Counted from the first letter of the stretch, positions 1-8,604 are shown. The stretch: DNA of 64,000 nucleotides from Deefgea tanakiae (GCF_019665765.1 NZ_CP081150.1:744001-808000); one strand, 5' to 3'. Numbers and translations are program-made. Notes: generated by a model from the sequence alone, not told the origin.

Positions 1-237
1 AGCTTTTTTATCGGCAAGAAAATGGGCTTACCGTACGATCAAAATGCGTCGATTGCGTTTACATCGACCGGCAATAATTTTGAGCTGGCGATTGCGGTGT
101 CGATTGCTGTGTTTGGCTTGAGTTCTGATCAAGCCTTTGCTGGCGTAATTGGCCCCTTGGTTGAGGTGCCGGTGTTGATAGCCTTAGTGAATGTCGCACT
201 GAGAATGAAGCGTAAATATTACGGAAAATCTGTTTAG
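1..237 (+). CDS. acr3: Arsenite efflux permease, ACR3 family (C-terminal fragment)
   Basis: This is the 3' end of a membrane permease that exports arsenite, and the 5' part lies outside the window. The open frame runs from base 1 to a TAG at 235-237, giving 78 residues. It contains the stretch [20 protein letters not shown], a very characteristic ACR3 segment, followed by the last two hydrophobic helices ([13 protein letters not shown] and [20 protein letters not shown]) and a short basic tail. ACR3 proteins have about ten helices and usually sit in ars operons with arsR and arsC, which would be upstream of the window. The family assignment is by recognition of the conserved C-terminal segment. 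Metal specificity (arsenite versus antimonite) cannot be judged. Confidence 0.9.
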   Translation, partial: SFFIGKKMGLPYDQNASIAFTSTGNNFELAIAVSIAVFGLSSDQAFAGVIGPLVEVPVLIALVNVALRMKRKYYGKSV

Positions 238-356
238 CTAAGAGTCAATAAACTCTGTGCTACTTCAAAATAAATTTCTAAAGCACTGAAAGTATTAATT
301 AATTTTTTTATGTGGGCATCCTCATCGAAGCTTATAAGCTATAACTGCACAAAGTA

Positions 357-539
357 TTATTCATTCAATTTGTAAGTGGATAAGTCATCTGAACTTTCGG
401 AGGACTTATTCACTTGCTGCGTCATGGCAACGTGTTGCTTGAAGCGATCTCAGATTGCAACTTGTAACGATATCATTTGACGATCTAAGTCTCCTGACAT
501 CACTCGCTTACACTGCATTACTCCTTCTTCATTACGCAT
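357..539 (-). pseudogene. Decayed reading frame, possible transposase remnant
   Basis: The 682-base gap between acr3 and the next gene holds no intact gene. On the minus strand, 61 codons from 539 to 357 read in one frame with a single internal TGA at codon 30. The frame has a protein-like composition (for example GDLDRQMISLQVAI before the stop and DRFKQHVAMTQQVNKS after it) and ends in TAA at 357-359. A second coding-like stretch in another frame lies just upstream on the same strand (about 540-610). This pattern fits an old, frameshifted gene tail such as a transposase, but I cannot name the family. The rest of the gap shows no feature apart from the inverted repeat at 374-415. Confidence 0.3.
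374..415. repeat. Long inverted repeat downstream of acr3
   Basis: Bases 374-386 pair with 403-415 (13 pairs including one G-U). The 16-base loop can fold further by five pairs (388-392 with 397-401), leaving a four-base loop. No T-run follows on either strand, so it is not a standard intrinsic terminator. It lies about 137 bases after the acr3 stop and inside the decayed minus-strand frame. Confidence 0.5.
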
Positions 540-919
540 ATTTTCTCGAAATAATGATTGCTACACCACGCTTAAATGACAAAGTGGCAATGATTAGCAC
601 CCTGTCTTAAACCAGCTCCCCCTCAATATTTCTAATATTTTTAGCTTGAGTCTGCGATTGTCCTCACACTATTGATGCCATGAAAGTAATTCATTGTTTT
701 TGAAAATAGTCTCATTGGTGTTCATGTTTGGAGTCCGGTATAAATCACAATCATTGACGCAAGCTAGGCAATATGAATACCACTTTAATGGTGCTATTTA
801 TAAAAATTAGAAAAGACTGGAATTATGATGGACTGTGCGTATTCGAAAAATTGAGAACACCCACACAGCGCATGAAATAAATTCAAGTTTTATCGCAGAA
901 ATTAGGATACCAGATCAAA

Positions 920-1903
920 ATGAACAACGAGTTTACATTTACGATTAATAGCATTAGTTTCGATGAGAACTATTTGCCAGCAGAAAATACGCGTATCACC
1001 ACCAACTTTGCGAATCTGGCTCGAGGAGAGCGTCGCCAAGAGAATCTGCGCAATACTTTACAGATGATTAATAATCGTTTTAATGAGTTGGCGCATTGGG
1101 ACAATCCTAAGTCAGATCGCTATTCTGTAGAACTTGAAATTATTTCTGTTGAGTTAAATCTGGATGCTGAAAAAAGCACTAAGGGCTTGCCTTTAATTGA
1201 GATATTAAAAACGAATATTGTTGACCATAAAACTAATGAAAGAACTGAAGGTATTGTAGGAAATAATTTTTCCTCGTATGTACGTGACTATGATTTTAGC
1301 GTGCTACTGCTGGAACATAATAAGCAGAAAAACCATTTCAGTACGCCAGAAAATTACGGTGAGCTGCACGGAAAATTATTTAAGAGTTTCATTAACTCAA
1401 ATACATATCAAGAAAACTTTAAAAAACAGCCTGTGATTTGTTTGAGTGTTTCTAGTAGTCGAACTTATGAAAGGACTGAAAATCAGCATCCTGTATTAGG
1501 TGTCGAGTATATTCAAGATGAATATTCGTTGACTGACGAATACTTTAATAAAATGGGTCTACAGGTTCGCTATTTTATGCCAGCAAATAGCGTAGCGCCG
1601 TTGGCGTTTTACTTTGCGGGTAATTTGCTGGCGGATTATACAAATCTTGAGTTGATTAGCACAATTAGCACCATGAGTGCTTTTCAAAAGATATATCGCC
1701 CTGAAATTTATAATGCCAATTCGGTTGCAGGAAAAATATATCAGCCTAGTTTACAGCACCAAGATTATTCATTAACTCGAATTGTCTATGATCGAGAAGA
1801 GCGTAGCCGACTCGCAGTTGAGCAAGGGAAGTTTGTTGAAGAACATTTTATTAAACCATACCAAACCATTCTAAATCACTGGGCTGCTAATTGCGCGCTC
1901 TAA
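920..1903 (+). CDS. mesX: DUF1852 protein, MesX-like partner of methionine synthase MesD
   Basis: A soluble protein of 327 residues with no signal peptide or membrane helix. I recognise it as DUF1852, a family found next to core MetE-like methionine synthases in aerobic bacteria. Genetic work on that pair (Price, Deutschbauer and Arkin, on folate-independent methionine synthases) reported that MesD needs the DUF1852 protein and oxygen but not methyltetrahydrofolate or cobalamin. The biochemical role of DUF1852, and hence the methyl source, is unresolved as far as I know. The ATG at 920 has AGGA about 12 bases upstream. mesD follows after 26 bases, which points to co-transcription. The assignment rests on the conserved start (FTFTINSISFDENYLP) and on the neighbouring mesD. 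Confidence 0.85.
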   Translation: MNNEFTFTINSISFDENYLPAENTRITTNFANLARGERRQENLRNTLQMINNRFNELAHWDNPKSDRYSVELEIISVELNLDAEKSTKGLPLIEILKTNIVDHKTNERTEGIVGNNFSSYVRDYDFSVLLLEHNKQKNHFSTPENYGELHGKLFKSFINSNTYQENFKKQPVICLSVSSSRTYERTENQHPVLGVEYIQDEYSLTDEYFNKMGLQVRYFMPANSVAPLAFYFAGNLLADYTNLELISTISTMSAFQKIYRPEIYNANSVAGKIYQPSLQHQDYSLTRIVYDREERSRLAVEQGKFVEEHFIKPYQTILNHWAANCAL

Positions 1904-1929
1904 TCCAATAATAAAAACTGAGATTCACG

Positions 1930-2958
1930 ATGAAAATACTATTACCTACTTCAACCGCGGGCAGTTTACCTAAACCGTCTTGGCTTGCCGAGCCAGAAAA
2001 GATTTGGTCACCTTGGAAGTTAGAAGATCAGGAATTAAAAGACGGTAAATTAGATGCTTTACGTTTGTCATTGCAAGAGCAAGTACAAGCCGGAATTCAT
2101 ATTGTCAGTGATGGAGAGCAAACCCGGCAACATTTTGTCACTACATTTATTGAACATCTTAGCGGTGTTGATTTTGAAAAACGTGAAACGGTTAAAATTC
2201 GTAATCGCTATGAAGCAAGTGTACCCACCGTGGTGGGGCAGGTTTCTAGGCCAAAACCGGTTTTTGTTGAAGATGCTAAGTTTTTACGCCAACAAACCAA
2301 ACAACCTATTAAATGGGCTTTGCCAGGCCCGATGACGATGATTGATACGCTGTACGATCACCATTATAAAAGTCGTGAAAAATTAGCATGGGAATTCGCC
2401 AAAATTCTGAATCAGGAGGCGCGTGAACTAGAGGCGGCAGGGGTCGATATCATTCAATTTGATGAGCCTGCATTTAATGTGTTTTTTGATGAGGTGAATG
2501 ATTGGGGTGTGGCGACATTAGAAAGAGCCATTGAAGGGCTCAAATGTGAAACTGCCGTTCATATTTGCTATGGCTATGGCATTAAAGCCAATACCGATTG
2601 GAAAAAAACTTTGGGCTCAGAATGGCGCCAATATGAGGCTACATTCCCTAAATTGCAGCAATCGAATATTGATATCGTCTCACTGGAATGCCACAACTCG
2701 CAGGTACCAATGGATTTGATTGAACTGATCCGAGGAAAAAAAGTAATGGTAGGGGCGATCGATGTAGCAACCCATACCATTGAAACCCCTGAAGAGGTTG
2801 CAGATACCTTGCGAAAAGCGCTGCAATTTGTCGATGCAGATAAGCTTTACCCTTGCACCAACTGTGGTATGGCGCCTTTGCCTCGCGAAGTCGCACAAGG
2901 CAAGCTCAATGCTTTAACTGCGGGTGCGCAAATCGTTCGAGATGAACTATTGGCCTAA
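1930..2958 (+). CDS. mesD: Core (folate-independent) methionine synthase MesD
   Basis: Homologue of the C-terminal catalytic half of cobalamin-independent methionine synthase (MetE), which methylates homocysteine to methionine at a zinc site. At 342 residues it lacks the N-terminal folate-binding half of classical MetE (about 750 residues). The zinc ligands are visible as His211 and Cys213 (VHICYGYG), Glu253 (SLECHN) and Cys312 (CTNCGMAPLPREVAQGK), and the FDEPAF motif lies near residue 178. It sits directly after mesX, whose product is reported to be needed for MesD activity together with oxygen. The gene is followed by a 212-base gap with an inverted repeat and then a flavin reductase. The alternative name is MetE-like protein, and the DUF1852 neighbour makes MesD the better call. 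Confidence 0.88.
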   Translation: MKILLPTSTAGSLPKPSWLAEPEKIWSPWKLEDQELKDGKLDALRLSLQEQVQAGIHIVSDGEQTRQHFVTTFIEHLSGVDFEKRETVKIRNRYEASVPTVVGQVSRPKPVFVEDAKFLRQQTKQPIKWALPGPMTMIDTLYDHHYKSREKLAWEFAKILNQEARELEAAGVDIIQFDEPAFNVFFDEVNDWGVATLERAIEGLKCETAVHICYGYGIKANTDWKKTLGSEWRQYEATFPKLQQSNIDIVSLECHNSQVPMDLIELIRGKKVMVGAIDVATHTIETPEEVADTLRKALQFVDADKLYPCTNCGMAPLPREVAQGKLNALTAGAQIVRDELLA

Positions 2959-2989
2959 ATCTATTTAGCCATTCAATAGTCTTTCAGCA

Positions 2990-3087
2990 TAGAGACGCAG
3001 AGAAAAAGTGCTTGATCTGAATTTTCCTTATGGACTTCAAATGAAGATCAGTCAGTTTGATTCTTGGCGTCTCTGTGTCTGGGAACG
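2990..3087. repeat. Intergenic palindrome (agagacgcagag / gcgtctctgtgtct type)
   Basis: Between mesD and the flavin reductase gene, AGAGACGC near 2991 is repeated inverted as GCGTCTCT near 3067, extended by flanking bases with G-U tolerance. A second inner complement (GATC near 3015 and 3047) would lengthen the hairpin. Similar ACGCAGAG-type sequences occur between genes in many unrelated bacteria. No T-run makes it a clear terminator. Confidence 0.45.
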
Positions 3088-3194
3088 TTTGAGTCGGCTA
3101 CATTAAATTAAGCGCACTGCAGGTGATGTGGGCCCTGTGCGTTTAATAGTGTAACTTTCACATTTAAAAAATGGATAATTTAGGAATAATTTTG

Positions 3195-3686
3195 ATGATT
3201 GAAGCAACAGACTATAGAAGTGCAATGTCGTTGTTAACGGGCGCAGTCAATGTGGTTACAACGACCGGCGAATCGGGTCGTCATGGTTTTACTGCGTCTG
3301 CAGTTTGTAGCGTGACTGATAATCCGCCTACATTATTGGTTTGCATGAATAAATCAGCAAGATCGCACGCTCATTTTGTCGCTAATAAAATCTTAACTGT
3401 GAATGTTTTAGGCGTGCATCATCAGCCGATTTCTGGCGTATTTTCAGCTCCGATTAATTCAGAGGAACGCTTTCAATATGGTAATTGGACTGAATTAAAA
3501 ACAGGCGCGCCTGTTTTGGAAGATGCTTTGGTGAGTTTTGATTGTCAGATTGAGCAAATTCAAGAGGTTGGCACGCATACTATTTTTATTTGCCCAATTG
3601 TTGCCATTCAGCAAAGTCAATATGAGCAAGGTTTAGTTTATTTTAATCGTGCTTATCATCTTGTGGGGCAGGCGGCAGTAGCATAA
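3195..3686 (+). CDS. Flavin reductase domain protein (HpaC/RutF-like)
   Basis: NAD(P)H:flavin oxidoreductase-like protein of 163 residues. Such proteins supply reduced FMN or FAD to a partner oxygenase. The flavin-reductase fold is indicated by VNVVTT, then GFTASAVCSVTDNPPTLLVC, NVLG near residue 70, and a C-terminal GLVYFNRAYH. The ATG at 3195 is preferred over one 24 bases upstream because AGGA at 3182-3185 is well placed. It lies 212 bases after mesD and 36 bases before a TauE-type permease on the same strand. Since MesD/MesX needs oxygen, a flavin reductase here could feed reduced flavin to MesX. That link is inference from position. It could instead serve an unrelated monooxygenase. Confidence 0.85.
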   Translation: MIEATDYRSAMSLLTGAVNVVTTTGESGRHGFTASAVCSVTDNPPTLLVCMNKSARSHAHFVANKILTVNVLGVHHQPISGVFSAPINSEERFQYGNWTELKTGAPVLEDALVSFDCQIEQIQEVGTHTIFICPIVAIQQSQYEQGLVYFNRAYHLVGQAAVA

Positions 3687-3722
3687 ACCTAAACATTTTT
3701 AAACTGTAGCGCTTCATAAAGT

Positions 3723-4532
3723 ATGAATATCGTGGAAATAATTATTTTTTTAGCAATAGGCACTATCGCTGGATTTGCTGCTGGTTTATTTGGTGTGGGT
3801 GGTGGCGTTATTATCGTGCCCATATTGTATGTGGTTTTTACACAAATGAATTATAGCTCTGAAGTCGTCATGCATTTAGCTGTAGGTACATCGTTGGCAA
3901 CGATTATTGTAACTTCGATTAGTTCATTAATTGCACACAATAAAAATGCTGCAGTCATCTGGCCTGTTTTTAGAAATTTGGCGCCGGGATTAATTGTCGG
4001 GTCATTTTTTGGAGCGGGAATTGCCGGATTACTTGCTGCGGCACAGTTGCGAATCATCATTGGTGTTTTCGCGCTTTGGGTTGCGTACAGTATGTTTGTC
4101 GGGGCGAAAAAAATAGTCGATCAAAATAAAATATTACCCTCTACTGCTAAGCAAGTATTTGCAGGTGCTGGAATTGGTGTGGCTTCTGCCATTTTTGGGA
4201 TCGGAGGAGGGAGCTTAACCGTACCTTATCTCAATTCTTATGGGGTCATCATGCAAAAAGCGGTGGGTACATCTGCAGCATGTGGTTTACCGATTGCGAT
4301 TGCGGGTGCTGTGGGATTTATGCTGTTTGGGATCAAAGAGCAAGTCAATGTGATCAATAGTATTGGCTTTGTTCATATTTATGCTTTTTTGGGGATTAGC
4401 ATAATGAGTTTTTTTACCGCAAAGTTAGGTGCAAAAGCGGCACATGTCTTATCACCGGCCGTACTTAAAAAATGTTTTTCAGTCATGTTATTTATTGTTG
4501 GATGTTTTTTTATTTTTAAGGGATTGCTTTAA
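3723..4532 (+). CDS. Sulfite exporter TauE/SafE family permease
   Basis: Integral membrane protein of 269 residues with about eight hydrophobic helices. The family's internal duplication shows as two glycine-rich motifs, GLFGVGGGVIIVPIL near residue 22 and AIFGIGGGSLTVPYL near residue 160. TauE/SafE proteins move sulfur-containing anions such as sulfite or sulfoacetate across the inner membrane, but individual substrates vary widely. It starts 36 bases after the flavin reductase gene and is probably in the same transcript. Placement behind mesX-mesD suggests sulfur metabolism, for example export or import of a sulfur by-product, but nothing in the sequence fixes the substrate. Confidence 0.85.
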   Translation: MNIVEIIIFLAIGTIAGFAAGLFGVGGGVIIVPILYVVFTQMNYSSEVVMHLAVGTSLATIIVTSISSLIAHNKNAAVIWPVFRNLAPGLIVGSFFGAGIAGLLAAAQLRIIIGVFALWVAYSMFVGAKKIVDQNKILPSTAKQVFAGAGIGVASAIFGIGGGSLTVPYLNSYGVIMQKAVGTSAACGLPIAIAGAVGFMLFGIKEQVNVINSIGFVHIYAFLGISIMSFFTAKLGAKAAHVLSPAVLKKCFSVMLFIVGCFFIFKGLL

Positions 4533-4699
4533 TATTTTGGTTCTATGGTATTAATTTATCTCTATTTTCTTGATTTATTTCGAGTGGATGTTGCTGCGTT
4601 TTGAGCGGGCTGCTGGGTTTGAGTTAGTTTGCCGATTCATCTTCACAGATACGTTACTCTTGACGCACGGCTCCTTGCCGCTGAAACACCAGAATGTGG

Positions 4700-4735
4700 A
4701 AAAAGCGCTGAATCATCGATTGCAGCGCTTTTTTT
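4700..4735. terminator. Bidirectional intrinsic terminator between tauE-like gene and pit
   Basis: AAAAAGCGCTG at 4700-4710 pairs with CAGCGCTTTTT at 4723-4733 around a 12-base loop, with a T-run on the plus strand and a matching A-run that becomes U on the minus strand. It lies between convergent genes and can serve both. Confidence 0.85.
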
Positions 4736-4762
4736 GGGTGTTGATATTAACGTATCGTTAAA

Positions 4763-6346
4763 TTATGCATTCAAAAGCATACCTCTTAGCATAAAGAACA
4801 ACATTGCAGAAATACACGCCGAAATAGGCACTGTCACGATCCACGCTGCGGCGATTTTCATAATTTGTGAGCGTTTCACCAACTCTTGGCGATAAACCTT
4901 CTTCAAGCCTTTACGCTCCATTTTTGAGAAGTGCGCCGGATCGAGTTGTTGTTTCGCATTGGTTTTTAATTCTTCTAGCAATACGGCTTTTTGCGCAATA
5001 TTGGCTTTATTGAATTTCAACATAAAAGCATCGATCGCTGCTTGATCGCCTTCTGGATGATGTGTCTTGATCGCATCGATGTTGCGGGCATGATTGGCTT
5101 TTAGGTATTCACGCAAGAAACCGACTCCAAAAACCCCGCCAACCGCAATATGGGTTGAGCTCACTGGCAAGCCCATTTGACTGGCGACAATCACGGTAAT
5201 GGTTGCGGCTAAGGCAATACAAAATGCGCGCGTTTGATCCAGCTCGGTGATTTCCGAGCCCACTGTACGAATCACTTTCGGGCCATATAAAGCCAAGCCC
5301 AAAGAAATACCAATCGCACCAATCACCATAATCCACAATGGAATACTGGCTTTATCATGCAGGCTAGCATCACTACTCATCAAAGCATCATTAATAGCAG
5401 CTAATGGGCCAATCGCATTGGCAACGTCATTAGCGCCGTGCGCAAAGCTCAGTAGTGCGGCGGCAAAAATCAATGGAATCGTGAAGAAGTTATTCACGCT
5501 TTGCTTGGTATTTTCAACTTCACGTGCGCGCGACTTGATGATTGGCATAATTACCGCGCAAACGACGACGCCGACCGCAAAACCGATACCTAAAGCCGTC
5601 ACGAATTCGACTTTCCAAATCTTGTTAAGTCCTTTGAGCATCAAATAAGTGCTAAAAGTCCATGCCATTAAGCCCACGAGCAGCGGCACCATTTTAGCAG
5701 CGGCTGCAATCATGTCTTGTTGGTAAGTAATGGTACGTTTAATCAGGTACAAAAAGAGTGCGGCAAAGATACCGCCTAGCAGCGGTGAAATCACCCAGCT
5801 CGCAGCAATCGTGCCGACTTGCGCCCAGTCTGCAATACCCATTCCACCTGCTGCAACCCCTGCGCCGAGCACAGCGCCGACAATCGAATGTGTTGTCGAT
5901 ACGGGGGCACCAATCGCTGTCGCCACATTGAGCCATAAAGCACCCGCTAATAAGGCCGCGAGCATAATCCAGATAAAGGTTTGTTTATCAGGGATTAAGT
6001 TTGGATCAATAATGCCACTACGAATCGTCGAAACGACATCACCACCTGCAATGATGGCGCCTGCTGCTTCAAAAATAGCTGCAATAATGAGCGCTCCGCC
6101 CATCGTGAGTGCTTTGGAACCGACAGCTGGCCCCACATTATTGGCAACGTCGTTAGCCCCAATATTGATGGCCATATAAGCACCAACCACTGAGGCGACA
6201 ATGAGCATAATACTAGGGGTGGTGCCGCGTGCTGCGGTATAGAGCACGATACCGACAATAAACAGTAGCGCAATACTGAGCCGGATTAATTCAACGCGGC
6301 CAGAGTTGGCGGCCTTGTGGATTTTGTTGATTTGTTGGTGATTCAT
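4763..6346 (-). CDS. pit: Inorganic phosphate transporter, PiT family
   Basis: Inner-membrane phosphate permease of 527 residues driven by a cation gradient. The two PiT signatures are present as inverted-repeat halves: GANDVANNVGPAVGSKAL near residue 63 and GANDVANAIGPLAAIN near residue 305, each followed by a GAPVSTTHSIVG or GLPVSSTHIAVG motif. About ten to eleven hydrophobic helices are seen, with a hydrophilic loop around residues 415-485 and a final pair of helices. No PhoU-like gene is adjacent. The start ATG at 6346 gives an N-terminus of about 20 polar residues before the first helix. It converges with the upstream sulfur cluster through a shared terminator. Confidence 0.92.
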   Translation of the reverse strand: MNHQQINKIHKAANSGRVELIRLSIALLFIVGIVLYTAARGTTPSIMLIVASVVGAYMAINIGANDVANNVGPAVGSKALTMGGALIIAAIFEAAGAIIAGGDVVSTIRSGIIDPNLIPDKQTFIWIMLAALLAGALWLNVATAIGAPVSTTHSIVGAVLGAGVAAGGMGIADWAQVGTIAASWVISPLLGGIFAALFLYLIKRTITYQQDMIAAAAKMVPLLVGLMAWTFSTYLMLKGLNKIWKVEFVTALGIGFAVGVVVCAVIMPIIKSRAREVENTKQSVNNFFTIPLIFAAALLSFAHGANDVANAIGPLAAINDALMSSDASLHDKASIPLWIMVIGAIGISLGLALYGPKVIRTVGSEITELDQTRAFCIALAATITVIVASQMGLPVSSTHIAVGGVFGVGFLREYLKANHARNIDAIKTHHPEGDQAAIDAFMLKFNKANIAQKAVLLEELKTNAKQQLDPAHFSKMERKGLKKVYRQELVKRSQIMKIAAAWIVTVPISACISAMLFFMLRGMLLNA

Positions 6347-6560
6347 AGCGTCACTGTGGCGTGTTGAACGGATGAAAAATCAGATTGATTTCATTTTCAA
6401 GTTCATTACATTGTAACAATTTGATCGCTTTGATTCTGGCTTGTTCTGTTATTTCTTAACGGGAAAATTCACAAAATAACATGCCAAATCAATACATTAG
6501 CGTAGGGTCTCTTTGTTCTCGGTGTATGCCGAGCAGAAATGGGGCACTTGGATGCCAAAT

Positions 6561-6616
6561 CGGATTAACCGCAAGGGTAGACGAAGCGACTGCACGCCTT
6601 TGCGGCGCGCAATCCG
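6561..6616. repeat. Imperfect hairpin in the 327-base gap between pit and the antiporter
   Basis: CGGATT at 6561-6566 pairs with AATCCG at 6611-6616, and CCGCAAGG at 6569-6576 pairs with CCTTTGCGG at 6597-6605 with one bulge. There is a 20-base loop and no flanking T-run. The rest of the 6347-6673 gap shows no gene and no missing RCK domain. Confidence 0.45.
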
Positions 6617-6673
6617 GATTGAAAATAGGTCTAGTTTAAGCTAGCGGTAGGGTATTGCTTTCAAATTTAAGGT

Positions 6674-7882
6674 TTATGCTGATTCCTGCTTAATACCGTC
6701 TTGGGGTAATTGATGGAGCAAGAATGAAAACAACAAAGGGTTGAGCAAGATCGAAATCAATGCACCAGCAATAATCAAGGCATTGGCATCCCGATTGAGT
6801 AGCCCAAGCGACATCCCCAGTGTGGCGAGAATGAATGAGAATTCGCCAATCTGGGCCAAGCTCGCGGCAATCGTACTGGCTGTTGAGCTGCTGTAGCCAT
6901 AGGCGCGCACAATGCCCCATGCGGCAAGTGATTTACCAATCACAATAACGACTACGGTACCGACCAGTGCATACGGATGTTTGATGATGATGCTTGGATC
7001 AAACAGCATGCCGACCGAAACAAAAAACAGTACAGCAAAGGCGTCGCGCAGTGGTAAAGATTCTTCGGCGGCGCGATGGCTGAATTCAGATTCTGCTAAC
7101 ACCATGCCCGCAAAAAACGCGCCGAGCGCGAAAGACACGCCAAATAAATGCGATGCGCCATAGGCCACGCCCAGTGCAATTGCTAAGACGCCTAGACGGA
7201 ATAACTCACGGCTGCCAGTCCAAACGGTTTTTTCCAAAATCCAAGGAATCACACGGCGACCAATAATCAGCATGAAGGCAACAAATGCCACGACTTTAGC
7301 GAGTGTGACTACAACCAACTCACCAATACCTACGCTGCTATTGCTGCCAATACCACCCAATAATCCAGCTAGCGCAGGTAGCAAGACCAAAGCCAACACC
7401 ATCACGAGGTCTTCAACGATCAACCAGCCAATCGCGATGCGGCCTTGTTCGGTGCTTTCTACATCATGTTTTTGTAAAGCTTTAAGTAGTACCACGGTAC
7501 TGGCAACGGAGAGCGCCAAGCCAAAGACGAAGCCTTGACCCCATGGCCAGCCCATTAAATGCGCCAAGCCCATACCCATCAAAGTGGCAATCGCAATCTG
7601 TACGATGGCGCCAGGGATAGCAATTTTTTTGACGCTGAGTAAGTCTTTAATCGAGAAGTGCAGGCCAACACCAAACATCAGCAGAATGACGCCGATTTCG
7701 GCCAATTCAGTGGCGAGTTCTTGATTCGCCAACGGGCCCGGGGTGAATGGACCTACGCAAATCCCCGCTACTAAATAGCCAATCAGCGGGGGCATTTTGA
7801 AGCGCTGTGCCAGCATGCCAAATAAATATGCCAAGCCAAGACCCAACACCAGTGTGGTTAAGAGAGGGGTGTCGTGATGCAT
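6674..7882 (-). CDS. CPA2-family cation:proton antiporter (YbaL/KefB-like), membrane domain only
   Basis: Monovalent cation:proton antiporter-2 homologue. The sequence closely follows the membrane domain of the YbaL group: LAYLFGMLAQRFKMPPLIGY, AEIGVILLMFGVGLHFS near residue 62, and ALSVASTVVLLKAL near 124 with the following IGWLIVEDLVMVL. About twelve helices are present. YbaL and KefB proteins normally carry a cytoplasmic TrkA-N (RCK) domain after the membrane part, for 550 residues or more. This one stops at 402 with a short polar tail (QDGIKQESA) and no RCK sequence in the downstream gap. It is therefore either a natural short form or an old truncation. The transported ion (K+ or Na+) is not determined. 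Confidence 0.85.
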   Translation of the reverse strand: MHHDTPLLTTLVLGLGLAYLFGMLAQRFKMPPLIGYLVAGICVGPFTPGPLANQELATELAEIGVILLMFGVGLHFSIKDLLSVKKIAIPGAIVQIAIATLMGMGLAHLMGWPWGQGFVFGLALSVASTVVLLKALQKHDVESTEQGRIAIGWLIVEDLVMVLALVLLPALAGLLGGIGSNSSVGIGELVVVTLAKVVAFVAFMLIIGRRVIPWILEKTVWTGSRELFRLGVLAIALGVAYGASHLFGVSFALGAFFAGMVLAESEFSHRAAEESLPLRDAFAVLFFVSVGMLFDPSIIIKHPYALVGTVVVIVIGKSLAAWGIVRAYGYSSSTASTIAASLAQIGEFSFILATLGMSLGLLNRDANALIIAGALISILLNPLLFSFLLHQLPQDGIKQESA

Positions 7883-8031
7883 ATTTGTCCTTGGTCGCTG
7901 TAATCTGGGCTGTAGTATGACAGCCGCAAGAGTTAGCTTGAAGTGCTTAATTACATCTTACGAATATTTGGTAATTATTTACAGTTAGTGCTGCGAGCAC
8001 AGCATGGGGAGGTGGGATCGAGAGCAATCTC

Positions 8032-8065
8032 GCCGATTCGGTCTATCGGTATCGACCGAATCGGC
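8032..8065. terminator. Perfect 12-bp hairpin after the PCuAC gene
   Basis: GCCGATTCGGTC at 8032-8043 pairs perfectly with GACCGAATCGGC at 8054-8065 around a 10-base loop. It starts 9 bases after the PCuAC stop codon on the minus strand. No U-run follows on that strand, so it may act as a transcript stabiliser rather than a true intrinsic terminator. Confidence 0.55.
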
Positions 8066-8074
8066 TTTGCGGAT

Positions 8075-8548
8075 TTAGTTGTGACCGTGTTGTGTTGTTG
8101 TGGGGGCCATATCGGTCATGGCCTGTACTTTAATGGCAACGGTGACTTTACCGGCTTTGGCAAAGGTGAGTGTCACTGGAAATTGATCGCCTTCTTTCAA
8201 TGGCTGCTTAATGCCGAGGAACATAATGTGGTAGCCGCCCGGCGCTAATTTAACCACTTGATTGGGTGCAAGCACTAAGCCCGTCGCCAGTGGACGCATT
8301 TTCATTACGCCATCGGCCATTTTCATTTCATGGATTTCAGTTTTTTCCGCGATGTCGCTGCTGGCTGCAATCAGTTGATCGCCACTCTTGCTGTTCAGTA
8401 GCATAAAGCCGCCAGCATTGGCGGCTTTCGGGGGTGTGGCGCGCGCCCAAGGATGGTCAATCGTCATATCGCCGACCACGTAATCATGCGCAAATGACAG
8501 AGCGGTACTGAGGCACAGTAGTGCCCCTAAGGTAAATTTTTTAAGCAT
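8075..8548 (-). CDS. Periplasmic copper chaperone PCu(A)C
   Basis: Secreted copper-binding protein of 157 residues that hands Cu(I) to cytochrome oxidase maturation or to other copper sites. A signal peptide (MLKKFTLGALLCLSTALSFA) is followed by IDHPWARATPP, the usual first strand of the family. The copper ligands are seen as His73, Met84, His107 and Met109 (EIHEMKM, MKMRPLATG, GGYHIMFLG). The C-terminus ends in HGHN, a further possible metal site. AGGA precedes the ATG by eight bases. It is followed by a DUF2946-like gene further along on the same strand and lies beside a TonB-dependent uptake island, in line with metal handling in the envelope. Confidence 0.92.
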   Translation of the reverse strand: MLKKFTLGALLCLSTALSFAHDYVVGDMTIDHPWARATPPKAANAGGFMLLNSKSGDQLIAASSDIAEKTEIHEMKMADGVMKMRPLATGLVLAPNQVVKLAPGGYHIMFLGIKQPLKEGDQFPVTLTFAKAGKVTVAIKVQAMTDMAPTTTQHGHN

Positions 8549-8604
8549 AAGAAATCCTTTCTATAAATCTAGTTTGATATAGGGGTATATTGATAGAAGC
8601 AATA

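Noticed and set aside
5247-6179. Plus-strand open frames opposite pit (133 and 149 codons)
   Set aside because: They are mirror frames of the strongly conserved Pit protein, with Ala/Pro/Thr-rich low-complexity translation and no ribosome site.
6347-6673. Possible missing RCK domain of the antiporter as a pseudogene
   Set aside because: No Rossmann-type GxGxxG frame or homologous remnant is visible in any frame of this gap.
7943-8248. Plus-strand 101-codon frame
   Set aside because: It overlaps the PCuAC gene on the opposite strand and the perfect hairpin at 8032-8065. The translation resembles no family I know.
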